A stretch of DNA of 64,000 nt from Hymenopus coronatus (GCA_030762935.1 CM060897.1:109024176-109088175), one strand, 5' to 3'; counted from the stretch's first letter, positions 33,731 to 44,889 are shown. Made by a program: numbers and translations. The notes: a model not told the origin generated them from the sequence alone.

Positions 33731-34204
33731 AAATCTGTCACAGTAAATTTTAGTTCATTTTGTTCCCAACAACTAATGTTTATATGACTATCCGAAATGA
33801 AAATTATTTGTTTGTTTGATGGTATAATTATTTTTGAAATTATTGTTATAAAACATGAAACAGACAACTGAATCTCCACCTTGGCAACTACACCAATATC
33901 AATGGAATTGCTCTAGCGAAAAGGCGTTACAAACCTTAAGCTTATGAATAGATGATTTCAGAACATGCAACGATGGATCGACCGCTTTAAAAGGTATCAC
34001 GAGGTCACGAGAGGAGGTGACTGTCGAAATTGCGGAAAGTAGGGGAAACACTGATATCTTAAATGAAATTGAAAGTACCAAATGTTACAGGATTGCTTAT
34101 GTCGACAAGAAAGGACGATTATACTGCCAACATTTACGAGTAAATACCTTGCTTAAGCTGACACATCTTGAAATTTGACCAAATGATGTGAAAAATAAAA
34201 AAAA
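33731..34204. other. No recognisable feature
   Basis: AT-rich; 60- and 86-codon minus frames without motifs. Confidence 0.5.
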
Positions 34205-34375
34205 ACATTTCACTTTCTCTACATAGTGGATAGAGAATATATAAATACTAAATAGCATATAGATAAGGTGTTGTATTCCACCCTAATTCAACTGAGTTTT
34301 CAGCGGAAATACATGTTTTGGGACATCCTGAATAAAAATAATTAGAACAAGATGAGTGAGTGTCTGTGGACAGCA
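34205..34375 (+). repeat. R-element, 5' fragment
   Basis: CACTTTCTCTACATAGTGG, GGAAATACATGTTTTGGG and GAGTGTCTGTGGACAGCATA. It ends abruptly against the mariner-like derivative. Confidence 0.75.
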
Positions 34376-34886
34376 TATTTATTTACAAACTTACTCTATT
34401 TCTCAATGCAGGCGTCATTGCTATCTTTATTGTCGCGTATGTACCTGCTTTTAATGCAGATGTTATACTCTTCACCGCTAAAGATATGACCCAAGATGAC
34501 ACTTCACTTTGAGGTCTTCATCGATTGATGAACTTCCATTCCGTCTTTATCGTACACACTGGTTCTTCCTTGATTACTCGTAAATTATGCGCCTTTTCCT
34601 CACTGAAGGTTCATTCATTGCATTATCAGTCTACATTTGCGTTATTTACCTATAAAGTTCGATTGGCCGAACACTTTGTGCGTTCAAAAAACGAATAAGT
34701 TCTTCGGCGGCAGAAAAGTATAACATCGGCATTGAAAAAAACTGGTACCACGTGACAATAAATGTGTTGACAGAATGGAGACAGTGATGAGAAATATAGT
34801 GAGGTTCTGTAATTTTGTAAATAAAGTTTTGTGTTGATATATTTAGTTATGCCAAATCGTCTGTCATTTTATGGATGTCCCTCGTA
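34376..34886 (-). mobile_element. Mariner-like fold-back derivative (copy B), one end lost
   Basis: Same family as 28869-29534 in opposite orientation. Shared segments include CTCGTAAATTATGCGC, TTCATTCATTGCATTATCAG and ATAAAGTTTTGTGTTGATAT. The right end is complete (CTGTCATTTTATGGATGTCC, TCGTA). The left terminal repeat is deleted at the R junction. Confidence 0.7.
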
Positions 34887-35304
34887 TATCGAACCATCAC
34901 CTTCAGGCGTTTATGGGAAATTAGTTAAAGCATTTTGCATCTGCACCATGCTGCTTGCTCATGTTCGTAATAGACACACGTAATAAATTCTTGCACCTAG
35001 TAATCTAGCGTATTTTCCTCTATGTATCGACAGTTTTTCGTGTAGTGCAGTCGTTACGTGCTACCTATTGCATTTACTAGCAACACTCAAGGTAACCGGA
35101 GTCTGACCTATCCATAACTCATTTTGTGATAACTTATATCCACTCGGCTGTAAGCTACATATCTGCTTGACCTTCAGGAACTGTTGCAACTTAGCTATTA
35201 TCACCATTACATCACGTTTAAGCTGATTAAGTTACTCAAATATAATATGAAGTATATAACTACAGGCTGTTTCTAACCGACACAGAACGAATATAACAGT
35301 GTTA
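34887..35304. other. No recognisable feature
   Basis: Unassigned spacer before the mariner nest. Confidence 0.5.
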
Positions 35305-35344
35305 CACGAGGGATGATCAGGAGCTAAGGTTACAAAGCCTACTG

Positions 35345-35852
35345 TGAAACAAGTAGGTAAATTAGTACATTTTAATATGTCCGGGCATGTAGGCCGTGGT
35401 CGAATAATAAACTTATTAACATTTCACGTTTCTCCGCCGCTGTGAAGGACATCTTCAGAAAGGAAGTTGAGCGGTTGCAGTCTCATGGAGAAGTTGTCGG
35501 CCGGCAATGTATACTGTTGCAGTAGTGGAAGGGGTTGTAATTGGACTGCTGTGCTCTGATTGGCTGTTGCGCTGGCCGGTGCGAAGGCGTTGTACGGCAG
35601 GAATCCAGGTTTGGCTTAGCTTAAATCCATCTTCTCTATTAAAATTATTGGAATGTTTGTATATCTCAAAAGATTCTCTGACCATTCTAGGATAGTAATG
35701 TTTAGTAGTTGCGAGGACTTCTGTTTTGCCAAATGATATGTCATGTTTATCCAAAACGCGAGCATGATGTGCAACGGCTGATTTGTCTATATGGCCGAGG
35801 CGACATCTTTTGTGTTCTGCGATATTCTATTTCGTGCACCAATGCAGAAATT
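35345..35852 (-). pseudogene. Penelope-like retroelement, C-terminal (GIY-YIG side) fragment
   Basis: The minus strand reads through IAEHKRCRLGHIDKSAVAHH, DKHDISFGKTEVLA, YYPRMVRESFEIYKHSNN and FNREDGFKLSQTW to a stop at about 35455. The order EH...C..G..KSAVA.H, then R..RE..EI.KH..NFNR..G..LS..W, is the conserved tail of Penelope-like ORFs around and after the GIY-YIG endonuclease. Reverse transcriptase is absent. The 3' untranslated part runs to about 35345 and carries a hammerhead-like motif. Confidence 0.75.
35426..35457 (-). ncRNA. Hammerhead-ribozyme-like core motif in Penelope 3' region
   Basis: Immediately overlapping the stop codon the minus strand has CTGAAGA, a spacer with a possible short TCC/GGA stem, then GAAACGTG. 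CTGANGA...GAAA is the conserved hammerhead core, and such motifs are reported in Penelope-like elements. Stem II is short and the other stems were not verified, so activity is unknown. Confidence 0.4.
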
Positions 35853-35861
35853 TGATAGTAC

Positions 35862-36088
35862 ATGGCCGTTAGACCACTCGACTCCCACCAGTGGTTCGAG
35901 TTCGATTCCAGGTGACCGCATGTGGGATTTGTAGTAGACAAAGCAACGCAAGGGCGGGTTTTCTCCGGGTTTTCCGGTTTCCCCCGCCATCTCATTCAAC
36001 CAGTACTCCATCTTAATTTCATATATCATCAGTGGCATCACCTGCGGTGTCATATTCAGTAAAAGCGGACGTTAAACACTATCAAAAA
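35862..36088 (+). mobile_element. tRNA-derived SINE, family D, with 9-bp duplication
   Basis: Head ATGGCCGTTAGACCACTCGA (Ser/Leu-like A-box region) and GAGTTCGATTCCAG (B box). Then GGGCGGGTTTTCTCCGGG, AGTACTCCATCTTAATTTCA and AAAGCGGACGTTAAACAC. TGATAGTAC occurs at 35853-35861 and 36089-36097, giving exact ends. It sits at the junction between the Penelope fragment and the mariner coding region. Confidence 0.9.
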
Positions 36089-36107
36089 TGATAGTACGTA
36101 TATTAAT

Positions 36108-37157
36108 TTAGTTTTCCACATAGTCTCCATATCGACTGAAGCACTTTTCGCTCCGTGGGATGAGTTTGAATATTCCCTTCTGGTAAAAATCCTGTCCTTG
36201 AGTGTTCAGCCACGTTGTCGTGAAGTGTTGCACCTCCTCATCTGAAGTGAATCATCGGCCTCCTAGGTGTTCCTTCAAATGAGGAAAAAGCTGAAAGTCT
36301 CTTGGACCGAGATCCGACTGTAGGGAGTATGGTGGTCGACGATATCCCAGCGAAACTACTTCAACAGCGTAGTGGCCTTCTGGGCATGATATCGCGCATT
36401 GTCGTGAAGGAAGATGACATCCTCGGTGAGGAATCCTGGCCATTTCCTCCTGATTGTTTCGCGTAATCGTGTCATGGTCTCGCAGTACCGGCTAGCGGTC
36501 ACTGTGTGTCCTCCTTTCAAAATCTCCTCAATTATGACTCCCGCGCTGTCCCAAAACACTATGGTCAACACCTTCCCAGAAGATGGCGCCACCTTAATCT
36601 ACTTTGTCTTTGGAGAAAAGGGATGTTTCCACTCCATTGACGACCGCTTACTGCTGAGGATATAGTCCTGGATCCATGTTTGATCGCCCGTGACAATGCG
36701 GTGAAGAAAACTGTGCCGAGAAACTGTGGAGAACCGTTGCAAAAGTTGCAAACTTGTCCCTATGCGCTTCTTCTGGTGTTGGTTGAACAGATTTTTAAAA
36801 AACCCATCAGAAACAAACTTTCCGGCATTGCAAAATATCCTGAATAATGTGATAAATGCTTCCAAAATACATTCCCAGTTCTACCGCCATAAGTCGTAAC
36901 CCAATCCTCCTGTTGTCCTGAATCAGCTCCTTCACGCGAGTTGTGTTCAGTCTGTGGATGCCGTGCTGGGCCGGCCACTGCGATCCCCGTCGGTGACGTT
37001 TACTTTATAGAGCGACATACTGGCAATATATTGCAGTCTCTCCATAAACCTCTACCAGCTGACGGTGAATCTCAGCCGCGGTTTTACGTTTCGCTCACAG
37101 AAATCGAAAAACTGAGCGAATTTCTTCGCGAGACCAGCTTTCCAAACGAGTTGCCAT
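36108..37157 (-). pseudogene. Mariner transposase, full-length but broken
   Basis: 1050 bp from ATG (37155-37157, MATRLESWSREEIRSVFRFL) to a TAA at 36108-36110 after RYGDYVEN, matching the usual length of about 350 residues. HTH region remnants: DRSGRPSTAS, KELIQDNRRIG. All three catalytic aspartates of the DD34D triad can be recognised, in RIVTGDQTW, FLHDNARYHA and LGPRDFQLFPHLKEHLGG. Several stops and frame changes (for example after SVFRFL, after STD and after HLGGR) disable it. It resembles SETMAR/irritans-type mariners. Confidence 0.88.
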
Positions 37158-37305
37158 TTGTGTTTACGTTGCGCTGTAGATGGCAGTTGGCTGAAACTCT
37201 ACACAGTTTCCAACGACAGGTATTAAAATTACCGTACACTACAAGTTAGTTGAGAAAGATCAAAATCAAAGAATATGTAATTTTTATGTCTCATCATCCC
37301 TGGTA

Positions 37306-37702
37306 GTTTATACTTGAACTGATCTAAATTTTTATGTTGCAGTTTCGAAACTCTTTTAAATATGTTTTATACAGCATTGAAAATTACGTCATTTTGAGCT
37401 TAGGGAGTGCGCGAAGCACTTGTATGTGTTGCCCAAGTACACCTCTTGGCAAGCCAAGCACATGTCATGAAAATAAAGGATACCTTCTTTTCCGTTATGA
37501 ATAAACCTTGCAAAGGGGTCTAAAGGTAATTACATACTCAAAAGACCTCTTGTGGTGCAATTGGTTTCGAGGTTGTTCTTGAATGCGAAACATGTGCAAT
37601 TTTCCCTATCAACGAGCGTCTTATACTCATTAAGCTTATCATTTTGTAATTAATTCTAACAACTTGCTGTAATTATCAACCAAAACAGTTTGCTGTCAAA
37701 TG
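37306..37702. other. No recognisable feature
   Basis: Unassigned spacer between mariner and R. Confidence 0.5.
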
Positions 37703-38347
37703 AAAAAATCTAATGGGTTCCATTCACATCACTTTCTCTACATCATCTGCAACAAATAATTGTTAAAATGTTATGCTGCTATTTACTTCATGCTAATTGA
37801 GCAAAATTAGCAGAAATAGTCTTATTACTTGCTTCCTTGTATGTAGAAGCGAAATAAGGGAGTACCATATGCTAAAATGATAGTCAAAAGCTTGTTGATA
37901 TGCGACGAAGTTTCTTTGTTGCATGGACAGGAGTTGACAAATTCCTGTATGAGAAAAGTATAAGTTTTTCAAAGCTGAAACTAAAAACAAGAACTATCTT
38001 AAAAACAATCAACTCCACGAAAAGAATTATATATAACATAAATTATGTTTTAATGTGCTCTAAATTTTCTGTGTAGTAAGTTTTTGTCCATCTCAGTTTA
38101 GCAGTTATGAAAAATTCCACAAAATTCATCGAGAATAAAGAAGTCTTCAGAGGCTATTCCCAGAAAATTCAAGATATATATATTATTTTCAGGTAAATAT
38201 CTTTAATATACGATATTTTAATCAAAATCATTAGAGCTATTTTTGGAAAAATTAAGATTTTCTAAAAAGTTTCATATAAAGGGTAGTTGGGATGGAGGAT
38301 TTTCTTGAAAATCTTCGTGTGGCATCCTTAGAAAATACCAAACTTAA

Positions 38348-40520
38348 CCTTGCTGTTCTGTCCGGATGTGACCCGAAGTTTTATAAATCAATGTAATCAG
38401 ATAAAATGAGTCATAAATCATAAATAAGACAGAAGTATACTTTTTATTATTATTGTTACTTATTACAAATAACTTAAACCATGAATTACTTCATATTATA
38501 TATATATATATATATATTAAATATAATATTACAATAACTACTGAATACAAATTTGACAGATTTTATTCTTCGGAAAGAATTATCTGGACACAAATCAGTA
38601 GCATGTACTTTACAAATGTGTTTACAACACTTTCCACACCGCGCACGTTTTCCAGTTTTCCTTTCTGACGCAGAGTCTGACACTTTGGCCACATGTTCAG
38701 GGGCTTGAATTCACTTCACTATTTTTAATGATTCTTCTGTCTTTGGAAAATATTTTCTGGGTGTGAAATATTCCTTTATTAGAGATTTCCAAAGTTCTAC
38801 TAGAAATAGCCGTTCTCTTGTTAACTTGTTCATATGCCAATTAGGGTCTATGGCAGTCCACAAGATATACGCATTGAAAACAGAAACATCAAGAATGCTT
38901 TAGAAAACAATCATTGGCCACCGATTTGTTTTCCTTTTGTAGGTATATGTACTTAATGCTTGATCTAGTGTATCTACAGCTCCTTTACTAGCATTATAAT
39001 CCAAAATCATTTGTGGCTTCTTGTCGTCCCTGTTTGCTTATTTGAATATCATGGTGGAGTGTCCTCATGAGTACTACATTTTTCTTCTTCTTTGCAATGT
39101 AATTGACTACTGTAGTGTCATTTGTGAAGTAAAACGTAGAACTGTGTACTTCTCATCCGTTCATTTGTTGTGGAAGTTCCGGCTTCTTTTTACGTACAGT
39201 TCCCAATCGTCAAGTTTCGTTTCAGAAGCACTGTTCCAAGTTGCATGAAGTAAAAATATTGTCACAAGTTACATTTTGGCCACTCAGTTCATATGTAAGA
39301 ACACACACTACTCTAATACCTTGATTTGTATCTGATGCTGCTCCTTGTTCTTTTGCTGTGTATACTTGTGCTTTTAGATGATATGATGTATCACATGTCA
39401 CAAAGAGACCATATCTTTATTCGTGTTTTGCGGGTTTAGAAGGGATGTATTGCTTAAAGGGACAGCGTCGTCTAAATCCCACTAATTGTTCATCAACTGT
39501 TACATTTTCCGCAGGATTATATAATTTAGGAAGTACTTCTACCTATTTTCCCCAAATGTTGCGAATAGGAGTAAATTTATCACTAAGTCAGCTTTCTTCT
39601 CTAGTAGACCTGTTATCAAACCGCAAAACACGCGTTATGTTACAGAAAGTTTCAAGTGACATTATTGCCCGAAATATGTTCCGGCCAGTTTCCTCATCCC
39701 ACAGGCTTTTTGTTGACTCCCCATGCGATCGATATACCCCAGCAAGAAACAGAAGACCTAAACAGGCTTGAAAAATATTTCTATCAATATTTTCCCACTG
39801 CTCACCATTAACTCTGTGTCCCTCTGTATTTGTCATTTCTTTTATTTCCTTTTCAAGTGCCTGATGAAATATAGCTTCAAAGGAACTTTTTATATTAGAT
39901 ATTCTACTGGTGTCTTCTTGATGGCATTCGAAACAGAGTGACGGCCACATTGTAGAGGTGGTTGTAACTTCCATGCAATAGTTTTATTTTTAGAAATAAT
40001 AGTTTGTTCATCGCTGCCTGTTTGAAGATGCTTTCAGATGCATTACTTATGTGATTTTCAAATTCGGAAATGGACTCACTATTGGGGGCATTAACAACAG
40101 CTTCTAACTCTGCTTCACTCAATATTCTACTTGCCATGGTGTCTAAACTCAAACTGACAAGCAACCTTTGAAATAATGCAAAATATAACTGTGTAACAAG
40201 AACAAATACATTGTTGTAGCAATAATGCTTACAGTAGTAATTATTTCAACAATGCATTTTAACACATGCAACAATGTATAACAATAGCCAGGTGTTACAG
40301 AAATTATGTATCGGGTCATAATGACCCGAACAGTACAAATGTAACAAATACTATTTAAAAAAAAACTACTCAAAATTTTGTAACGAATTTTTATCCAGAA
40401 AATGATGACAAATCATTGGACAAAGTCATTAAATTTCATAAAATTCTTTGATTAAATGAGACATATATAATGAGAACATCTGTGATATCGGGCCATATAG
40501 ACCCGAACAGAACAGCAGGG
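38348..40520 (-). mobile_element. piggyBac-superfamily element, 2173 bp
   Basis: The left end is CCTTGCTGTTCTGTCCGG; the right end, inverted, is CCCTGCTGTTCTGTTCGG. TTAA is duplicated at 38344-38347 and 40521-40524, the strict piggyBac target. Inner copies of GACCCGA/CGGGTC follow both ends. The minus strand carries one degenerate transposase gene. The element is complete in structure but has a dead gene. Confidence 0.93.
38486..40137 (-). pseudogene. piggyBac transposase, broken
   Basis: It starts at MASRILSEAELEAVV (ATG at 40135-40137). After a frameshift it shows ACLGLLFLAGVYRS, SLWDEETGRNIFRA and RVLRFDNRSTREES. The next part has VTVDEQLVGFRRRCPFKQYI (first catalytic Asp), CDNIFTS (second Asp), MILDYNASKGAVDTLDQ (third Asp region) and TNRWPMIVF. 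It ends in a cysteine-rich segment GKRARCGKCCKHICKVHATD. In-frame TGA, TAG and TAA codons near 39445-39590 and several frame changes make it non-functional. Order and residues match DDE_Tnp_1_7 proteins of about 550 residues. Confidence 0.92.
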
Positions 40521-40766
40521 TTAAATACCAAGTTTGGCATTAAACAGTCTTTTCGTTTTTGAGATATGCTGTCCACAGACACACGCACACAGATATACAC
40601 ACACACGAATACACAAACGCACACACGGAGCTTTTTCCAAAAATGCCTTTTTAGGATTCAGGGGGTCCCAAAACACGTATTTGCGTTGAAATCTCGGTAT
40701 CGAATTTTTGGGTGCATTACAATACCTTCTCTATACACTATGTACATAGTACTTGTAGAGAAAGTA

Positions 40767-41585
40767 AAAACCTTATTCTTCTATCCACTTCTTGGTAATC
40801 GAAATAGCATTAGCAGAAATAATCTTATTTGCTTTTTTGTAAGTAGAAAGCAAATAAAGGAATAATACTCAAGGCTTACGCGATAGTTAAATCTTTTAAA
40901 AACTGGTTGGCATGTGGTTGAAATCAATTTCTTTGCATTGTCAGGAATGGAAAAATACCTGGATGATAAATGTTCAAGTTTTTAAAACAGAAACAAATAA
41001 CAAGGAATATTTTAAAAACACTCACCTCCACGAAAATTCTATATGACATAAATTGCGTGTTTTAACGAAATTTGCATTTTTTGTTGTGTAAGTTTTGTCC
41101 ACATCTTGCGGTTTGGCAGCTATGCAAAATTCAACAAAATTAATCCAGAAAAGAGGTCTTCGGAGGCTATTACAGATGATTCAAGATATATATTTTATTT
41201 GCCACGTTTAATATACGGTATTTTAATCAACATCGTTAGAGTTAATTTTGAGAAAATCAAAATTTTCTAAACTTGGTCCTTGTAAAGGGCAGCTTGGATC
41301 ATAGGATTTTCTTCAAAATCTTCGTGTTCCATTTTTGGAAGCTACTAAACTCAAATACCAAATTTGATATTTTACCGACTTTTCATCTTTTAGTTATTGT
41401 GTTCAAAGGCACAAGGACGCGAGCGCACACACACACACACACACACACGGACCTTTTTTTAAAAATGCTTCTTTATACAAGGGACCCTAGAGCAAGTATT
41501 TCCGGAGAAATCTCGGTGTCAAGTTTTGGGTGGAGTGCAATTCCTTCTTTACCTACGTACCAGGCACTGTATAGAGAAAGTAAAC
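40767..41585 (-). repeat. R-element, lacking the outer hairpin
   Basis: It begins at CCTTATTCTTCTATCCACTT directly after the previous copy's palindrome and runs through the body with ACACACACACACACGG (about 41433-41450). It ends GTATAGAGAAAGTAA with a decayed palindrome. Confidence 0.85.
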
Positions 41586-42252
41586 ATATTTCATTTAATA
41601 TTACAAGTTAAAGAGTGAAAAATATACTTGTGTCTCGTTCCAAAATGGATTAATTTTCGTTTAACTGTATTTACAACCCTTTGGTAGGATTCTGGTGGTA
41701 TTCTTTATCAGTACTTTGCAATCATTCTCAAGATGATTGTTAAGTTGACTCTAAAATATAGTATATATCCCAGCTTACTTCCCCAGTAATGCTCTTTCAT
41801 GAATAGTCCGTGATGATGAAACGGTATTTGGAAAAAATAGATAACTAAAAGGGTTTCGTAATATTTGGGAACTAATAGCAACTAAAGCACACCATTCGGT
41901 GCTTCCCAACCTACCTGCGTTACCTACGATAGTGTGAGCCAGGCAAGCGGCTTTTTTCCTGGGAAACTTCCTAATCCATGCTGGCCATGAGGCGTTTTGT
42001 ATGTACTTGTATTTGCGTTGAAAACTACATATATGTTCATGTGACCTAGGATCTGAGCAACAACGTCCACATCTTGATTCAGTGTCATATCGAAACTTCT
42101 GAACTGAAACTTTATGAACAACTGACAGATTAAAAACATTTTATTTTTGTTATTTTTTAAAGTTGTTTAGTGTATTACATTTCTTAGAACGTTTTATTGA
42201 TATAACTTGTATAAATATTAGAATGGTGAAGCATTTACATACAAAAAAATAC
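41586..42252. other. No recognisable feature
   Basis: Unassigned; a 71-codon minus frame at 41924-42139 has no motif. Confidence 0.5.
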
Positions 42253-42833
42253 AAGGTGTGTTAGGAAAGTAGATACCATTTCGTTTTACCGCCACCGCAA
42301 CGCTAGTGTAGAAGTTCCACGCATGCGCATTCGCCTCTTTGGTCATTTTTTTTTATCCACTGACCCCATTGCAGCGGGACGTGTTGTGTTTACAGTTTTT
42401 AGTGATTGTTCAAAATGTTTAAGACAATTTTTGATCCCGCCGACATTGAAGTGCATTCCGTGATACCATTTTTGAACTCAGAGACTGTTAAGTCAGCTGA
42501 AATTAGTCCTCAACTTGTATAGATTTACGGTGAAAATGTAATGACAGATGGAATGGTGAGAAAATGGATTAGAAAATTCAATGATAGACAATTTATGTTC
42601 ATGTCGAAGCATGGAGAGGGCGGATTTCTGTTGTCCCTATGGTTTTGTTGAACAATTGAATGAGGATTTGCGAAAACATTCACAACAAGTGTGTTTTGTG
42701 ATATATTTCCACAAAACATGGAGATCAGCAGTGGCTGTCTTCACTGGCGGCAGCTTTCTTTGAAGAGAGCCTACAAAAGTTGATTCCCAGATATGACCAA
42801 TGCCCGAATAATGATGGCAACTATATCGAAAAA
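42253..42833 (+). mobile_element. Mariner, internally deleted copy
   Basis: The left end has GGTGTGTTAGGAAAGTAG. From ATG at 42415 it reads MFKTIFDPADIEVHSVIPFL, then YGENVMTDGMVRKWIRKFND, the N-terminal HTH part of a SETMAR-like mariner. After scrambled sequence the frame ends with RAYKSLIPRYDQCPNNDGNY, the mariner C-terminus. The catalytic middle is missing and stops are present (after SPQLV). The right terminal repeat is cut by the following R copy. Confidence 0.8.
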
Positions 42834-43659
42834 ATTCTGATATGCTCCATTCACATGACTATCTCTACAGCTCTGTAACAAATAATTGTTAATAAGCTTA
42901 ATCTTCTATTTAATGATAAAATATAAGCAGAAACGGTTTTATTACTTATATCCTTTACAAATAGAAGGGAAATAAGGGAACACACTATAAGCTAAACTGA
43001 TAGTCAAACGTTTTAAAATGCGGTAGCTATGGGATTGAAATCCGTTTCTTTGCGTGGCCAAGCGTTGACAAGTTCCCGTGTGAGATCAATTTCAGTTTTT
43101 TAAAATTGAAATCAATAACAAGGAATATCTCGAAAACAGCCAAAAAATGTATATGACATAAATAATGTATTTTATCGTGATCTACATTTTTGTGTAGTAA
43201 GTTTTTGTCTATCTCTTACGGTTTACCAGCTGTGCATAATTCAATAAACATCATCCAGAAAAAGAAAATCTTTAGAGGCTATTCCCAGAAAATTCAAGAT
43301 ATACATTTTATTTAACATATAAATATTTTAAATATAAGATATTTTAATCAACACCTTTAGAGTCATTTTTGAGAAAATCAACATTTTAGAAATGTAAAGG
43401 GTAGTTTGGGATGGGGGGAATTTTCTTGAAAATCTTCGCATCGAATACCAAACTTAAATACCAAGTCTTATACGGTCTTTTCGTTTTTGAGTTATGCTGA
43501 CCACAGACACACACGGAACCTTTTTCTGAAAATGCTGTTTTTTTTATATTCAGGGGGACCCAAAATATGTATTTCCGGTGAAATTTCGGTATCGAATTTG
43601 TGGGTGCAATACAATACCTTCTCTATACACTATGTACATAGTACCTGTAGAGAAAGTAA
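42830..43659 (-). repeat. R-element, full length
   Basis: AAAAAATTCTGATATGCTCC with CACATGACTATCTCTAC at left. It has the full body, CCACAGACACACACGG microsatellite and palindrome CTATACACTATGTACATAGT, ending GTAGAGAAAGTAA. Confidence 0.88.
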
Positions 43660-43999
43660 AAATAGGTTAAGGAATCCGCTTTCATGTACAAATAAATGTA
43701 GTGAAAGCGAACACTTAATGTCTTTATTTCTAAAGCAATACTTACCTTCTGAACACGCCTATATGTGCTGGAAACCAGTACATGTAGTTTGCCGTCGGCT
43801 GCCGGCGACGTTAGATTATGTAGGATAGAATGTATAAATAGGACCTTTGGTTGAAATGTACTTCAGTTTGAAATCTGAATTGTTCTACCAGACAATCTTG
43901 CCTGCAGAAGCTTTATCCTCGCACTCATGTATTTTTTTTTAAATAAAAATACAGTTCCGTAGGCTTGTCAGGACTCCGGCGCTGTATTCCTTTTTTTCT
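43660..43999 (+). promoter_or_regulatory. LTR-like segment with TATA box and poly(A) signal
   Basis: TGTATAAATAGGACC (TATA) at about 43829 is followed about 110 bp downstream by AAATAAAAATACAG (poly(A) signal). Pyrimidine-rich start-like sequence lies between them. This TATA-to-poly(A) spacing is typical of LTR U3-R regions. Termini and duplications were not identified. It could also be a host promoter fragment. Confidence 0.35.
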
Positions 44000-44176
44000 C
44001 CTTAGTAGACCTTATTATGCTTAACGTTTTCCTTTTACATATACATACACAAAAATAGACACATTTACAAACACAGAAACACCCATGTCCAAAGCGGGAC
44101 TCGAACCCACGATCCTGTGCACCACGAAGCGCCAAAGCGAGTCACTTTAGCGAGCGCGGCCACCGGGATCGGCAAG
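44000..44176 (-). mobile_element. tRNA-derived SINE, family F
   Basis: Minus strand: GGTGGCCGCGCTCGCTAAAG (A-box region) and GTGGGTTCGAGTCCCGC (B box), then ATGGGTGTTTCTGTGTTTG and ATGTAAAAGGAAAACG. Different body from the other families. Confidence 0.7.
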
Positions 44177-44219
44177 GTATCTACCACTGACTGTACACCT
44201 ACTTTCGTTATTTTATGAA

Positions 44220-44374
44220 TTCATTAAACATTATGTTTAATAATAATCATAAAAATAGTCTTATTAATAACAATCATAATAATCACAATAATAAGACTAA
44301 TAATAAGAGCAGTAGTAATAATAATAATAGTAATAATAAGAGTAGTAGTATTAGTAATAATAATAATAACAATA
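44220..44374. repeat. AAT/AGT-rich simple-sequence tract
   Basis: Imperfect AAT, AGT and AAC triplets. The same tract resumes at 44638-44765 beyond an inserted SINE. The 159-codon Asn/Lys-rich frame at 44503-44982 is a product of this composition. Confidence 0.85.
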
Positions 44375-44637
44375 GCCCGCCTGGGTAGCGTGGTGGTAGC
44401 ATGTTTGTCTCACGTTCAAAAGGTCTTGAGTTCGAATCTCGCTTAGGGTGAGTTACCCGGGTAAGGTTTTTTTCGGGGTTTTCCCTTATCCTGAGAAGAC
44501 GAATGTCGAGTAACTTTAAGCTCCATGGACCCCGAGATCATTTGAGCATCATATCATCAATTGCATTCATCGCCCGATATGACCAAACCAGGTTAAAGGA
44601 CGTAAAACTACAAACAAACAAACAAAAACAAACAAAA
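44375..44637 (+). mobile_element. tRNA-derived SINE, family B, in simple-sequence tract
   Basis: Complete copy: CCTGGGTAGCGTGGTGGTAG, GAGTTCGAATCTCGC, GGTTTTTTTCGGGGTTTTCC, AGAAGACGAATGTCGAGTAA, ATCATTTGAGCATCATATCA and an (ACAAA)n tail. AATAATAATAACAATA on both sides (44359-44374, 44638-44653) fits a target duplication, although the repeat context weakens it. Confidence 0.88.
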
Positions 44638-44889
44638 AATAATAATAACAATAATAAGAGTGATAATTATAAAGGTAATAATATTAGTAATAATAATAAG
44701 AAGAAGAGTAATAATTATAAGGTTAATAATAATAAGAGTAATAATAAAAGTAATAATAATAATGAGGAGAATGAGAAGAAGAAGATGCTTTGTCTCGAGA
44801 AGGGCAAATGCCTGCTGCTAGGTGATAACTCCCCGTTCACTAATGCGGTGACTTATTTTGCGCTAGGTCCTTTACAAAATTATAAACAT

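Larger units (their letters stand above)
35305..37305 (-). mobile_element. Mariner element containing nested insertions
   Basis: The probable outer ends are CGAGGGATGATCAG (from 35306) and, inverted on the right, ACCAGGGATGATGAG (near 37289-37304). Between them lie the transposase pseudogene (36108-37157), a Penelope-like fragment and a SINE. Removing the last two gives roughly 1.25 kb, the usual mariner length. The short inverted ends are only partly matched, so the left boundary is uncertain. Confidence 0.5.
37703..40766 (-). repeat. R-element, full length, interrupted by piggyBac
   Basis: 37703-38347 carries the hairpin end (AAAAAATCTAATGGGTTCCA) and body. 40521-40766 carries ATACCAAGTTTGGC, an ACACGCACACAGATATACAC microsatellite and the terminal palindrome CTATGTACATAG. 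The two parts join exactly at TTAA, restoring CCAAACTTAAATACCAAG as in uninterrupted copies. Confidence 0.92.
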
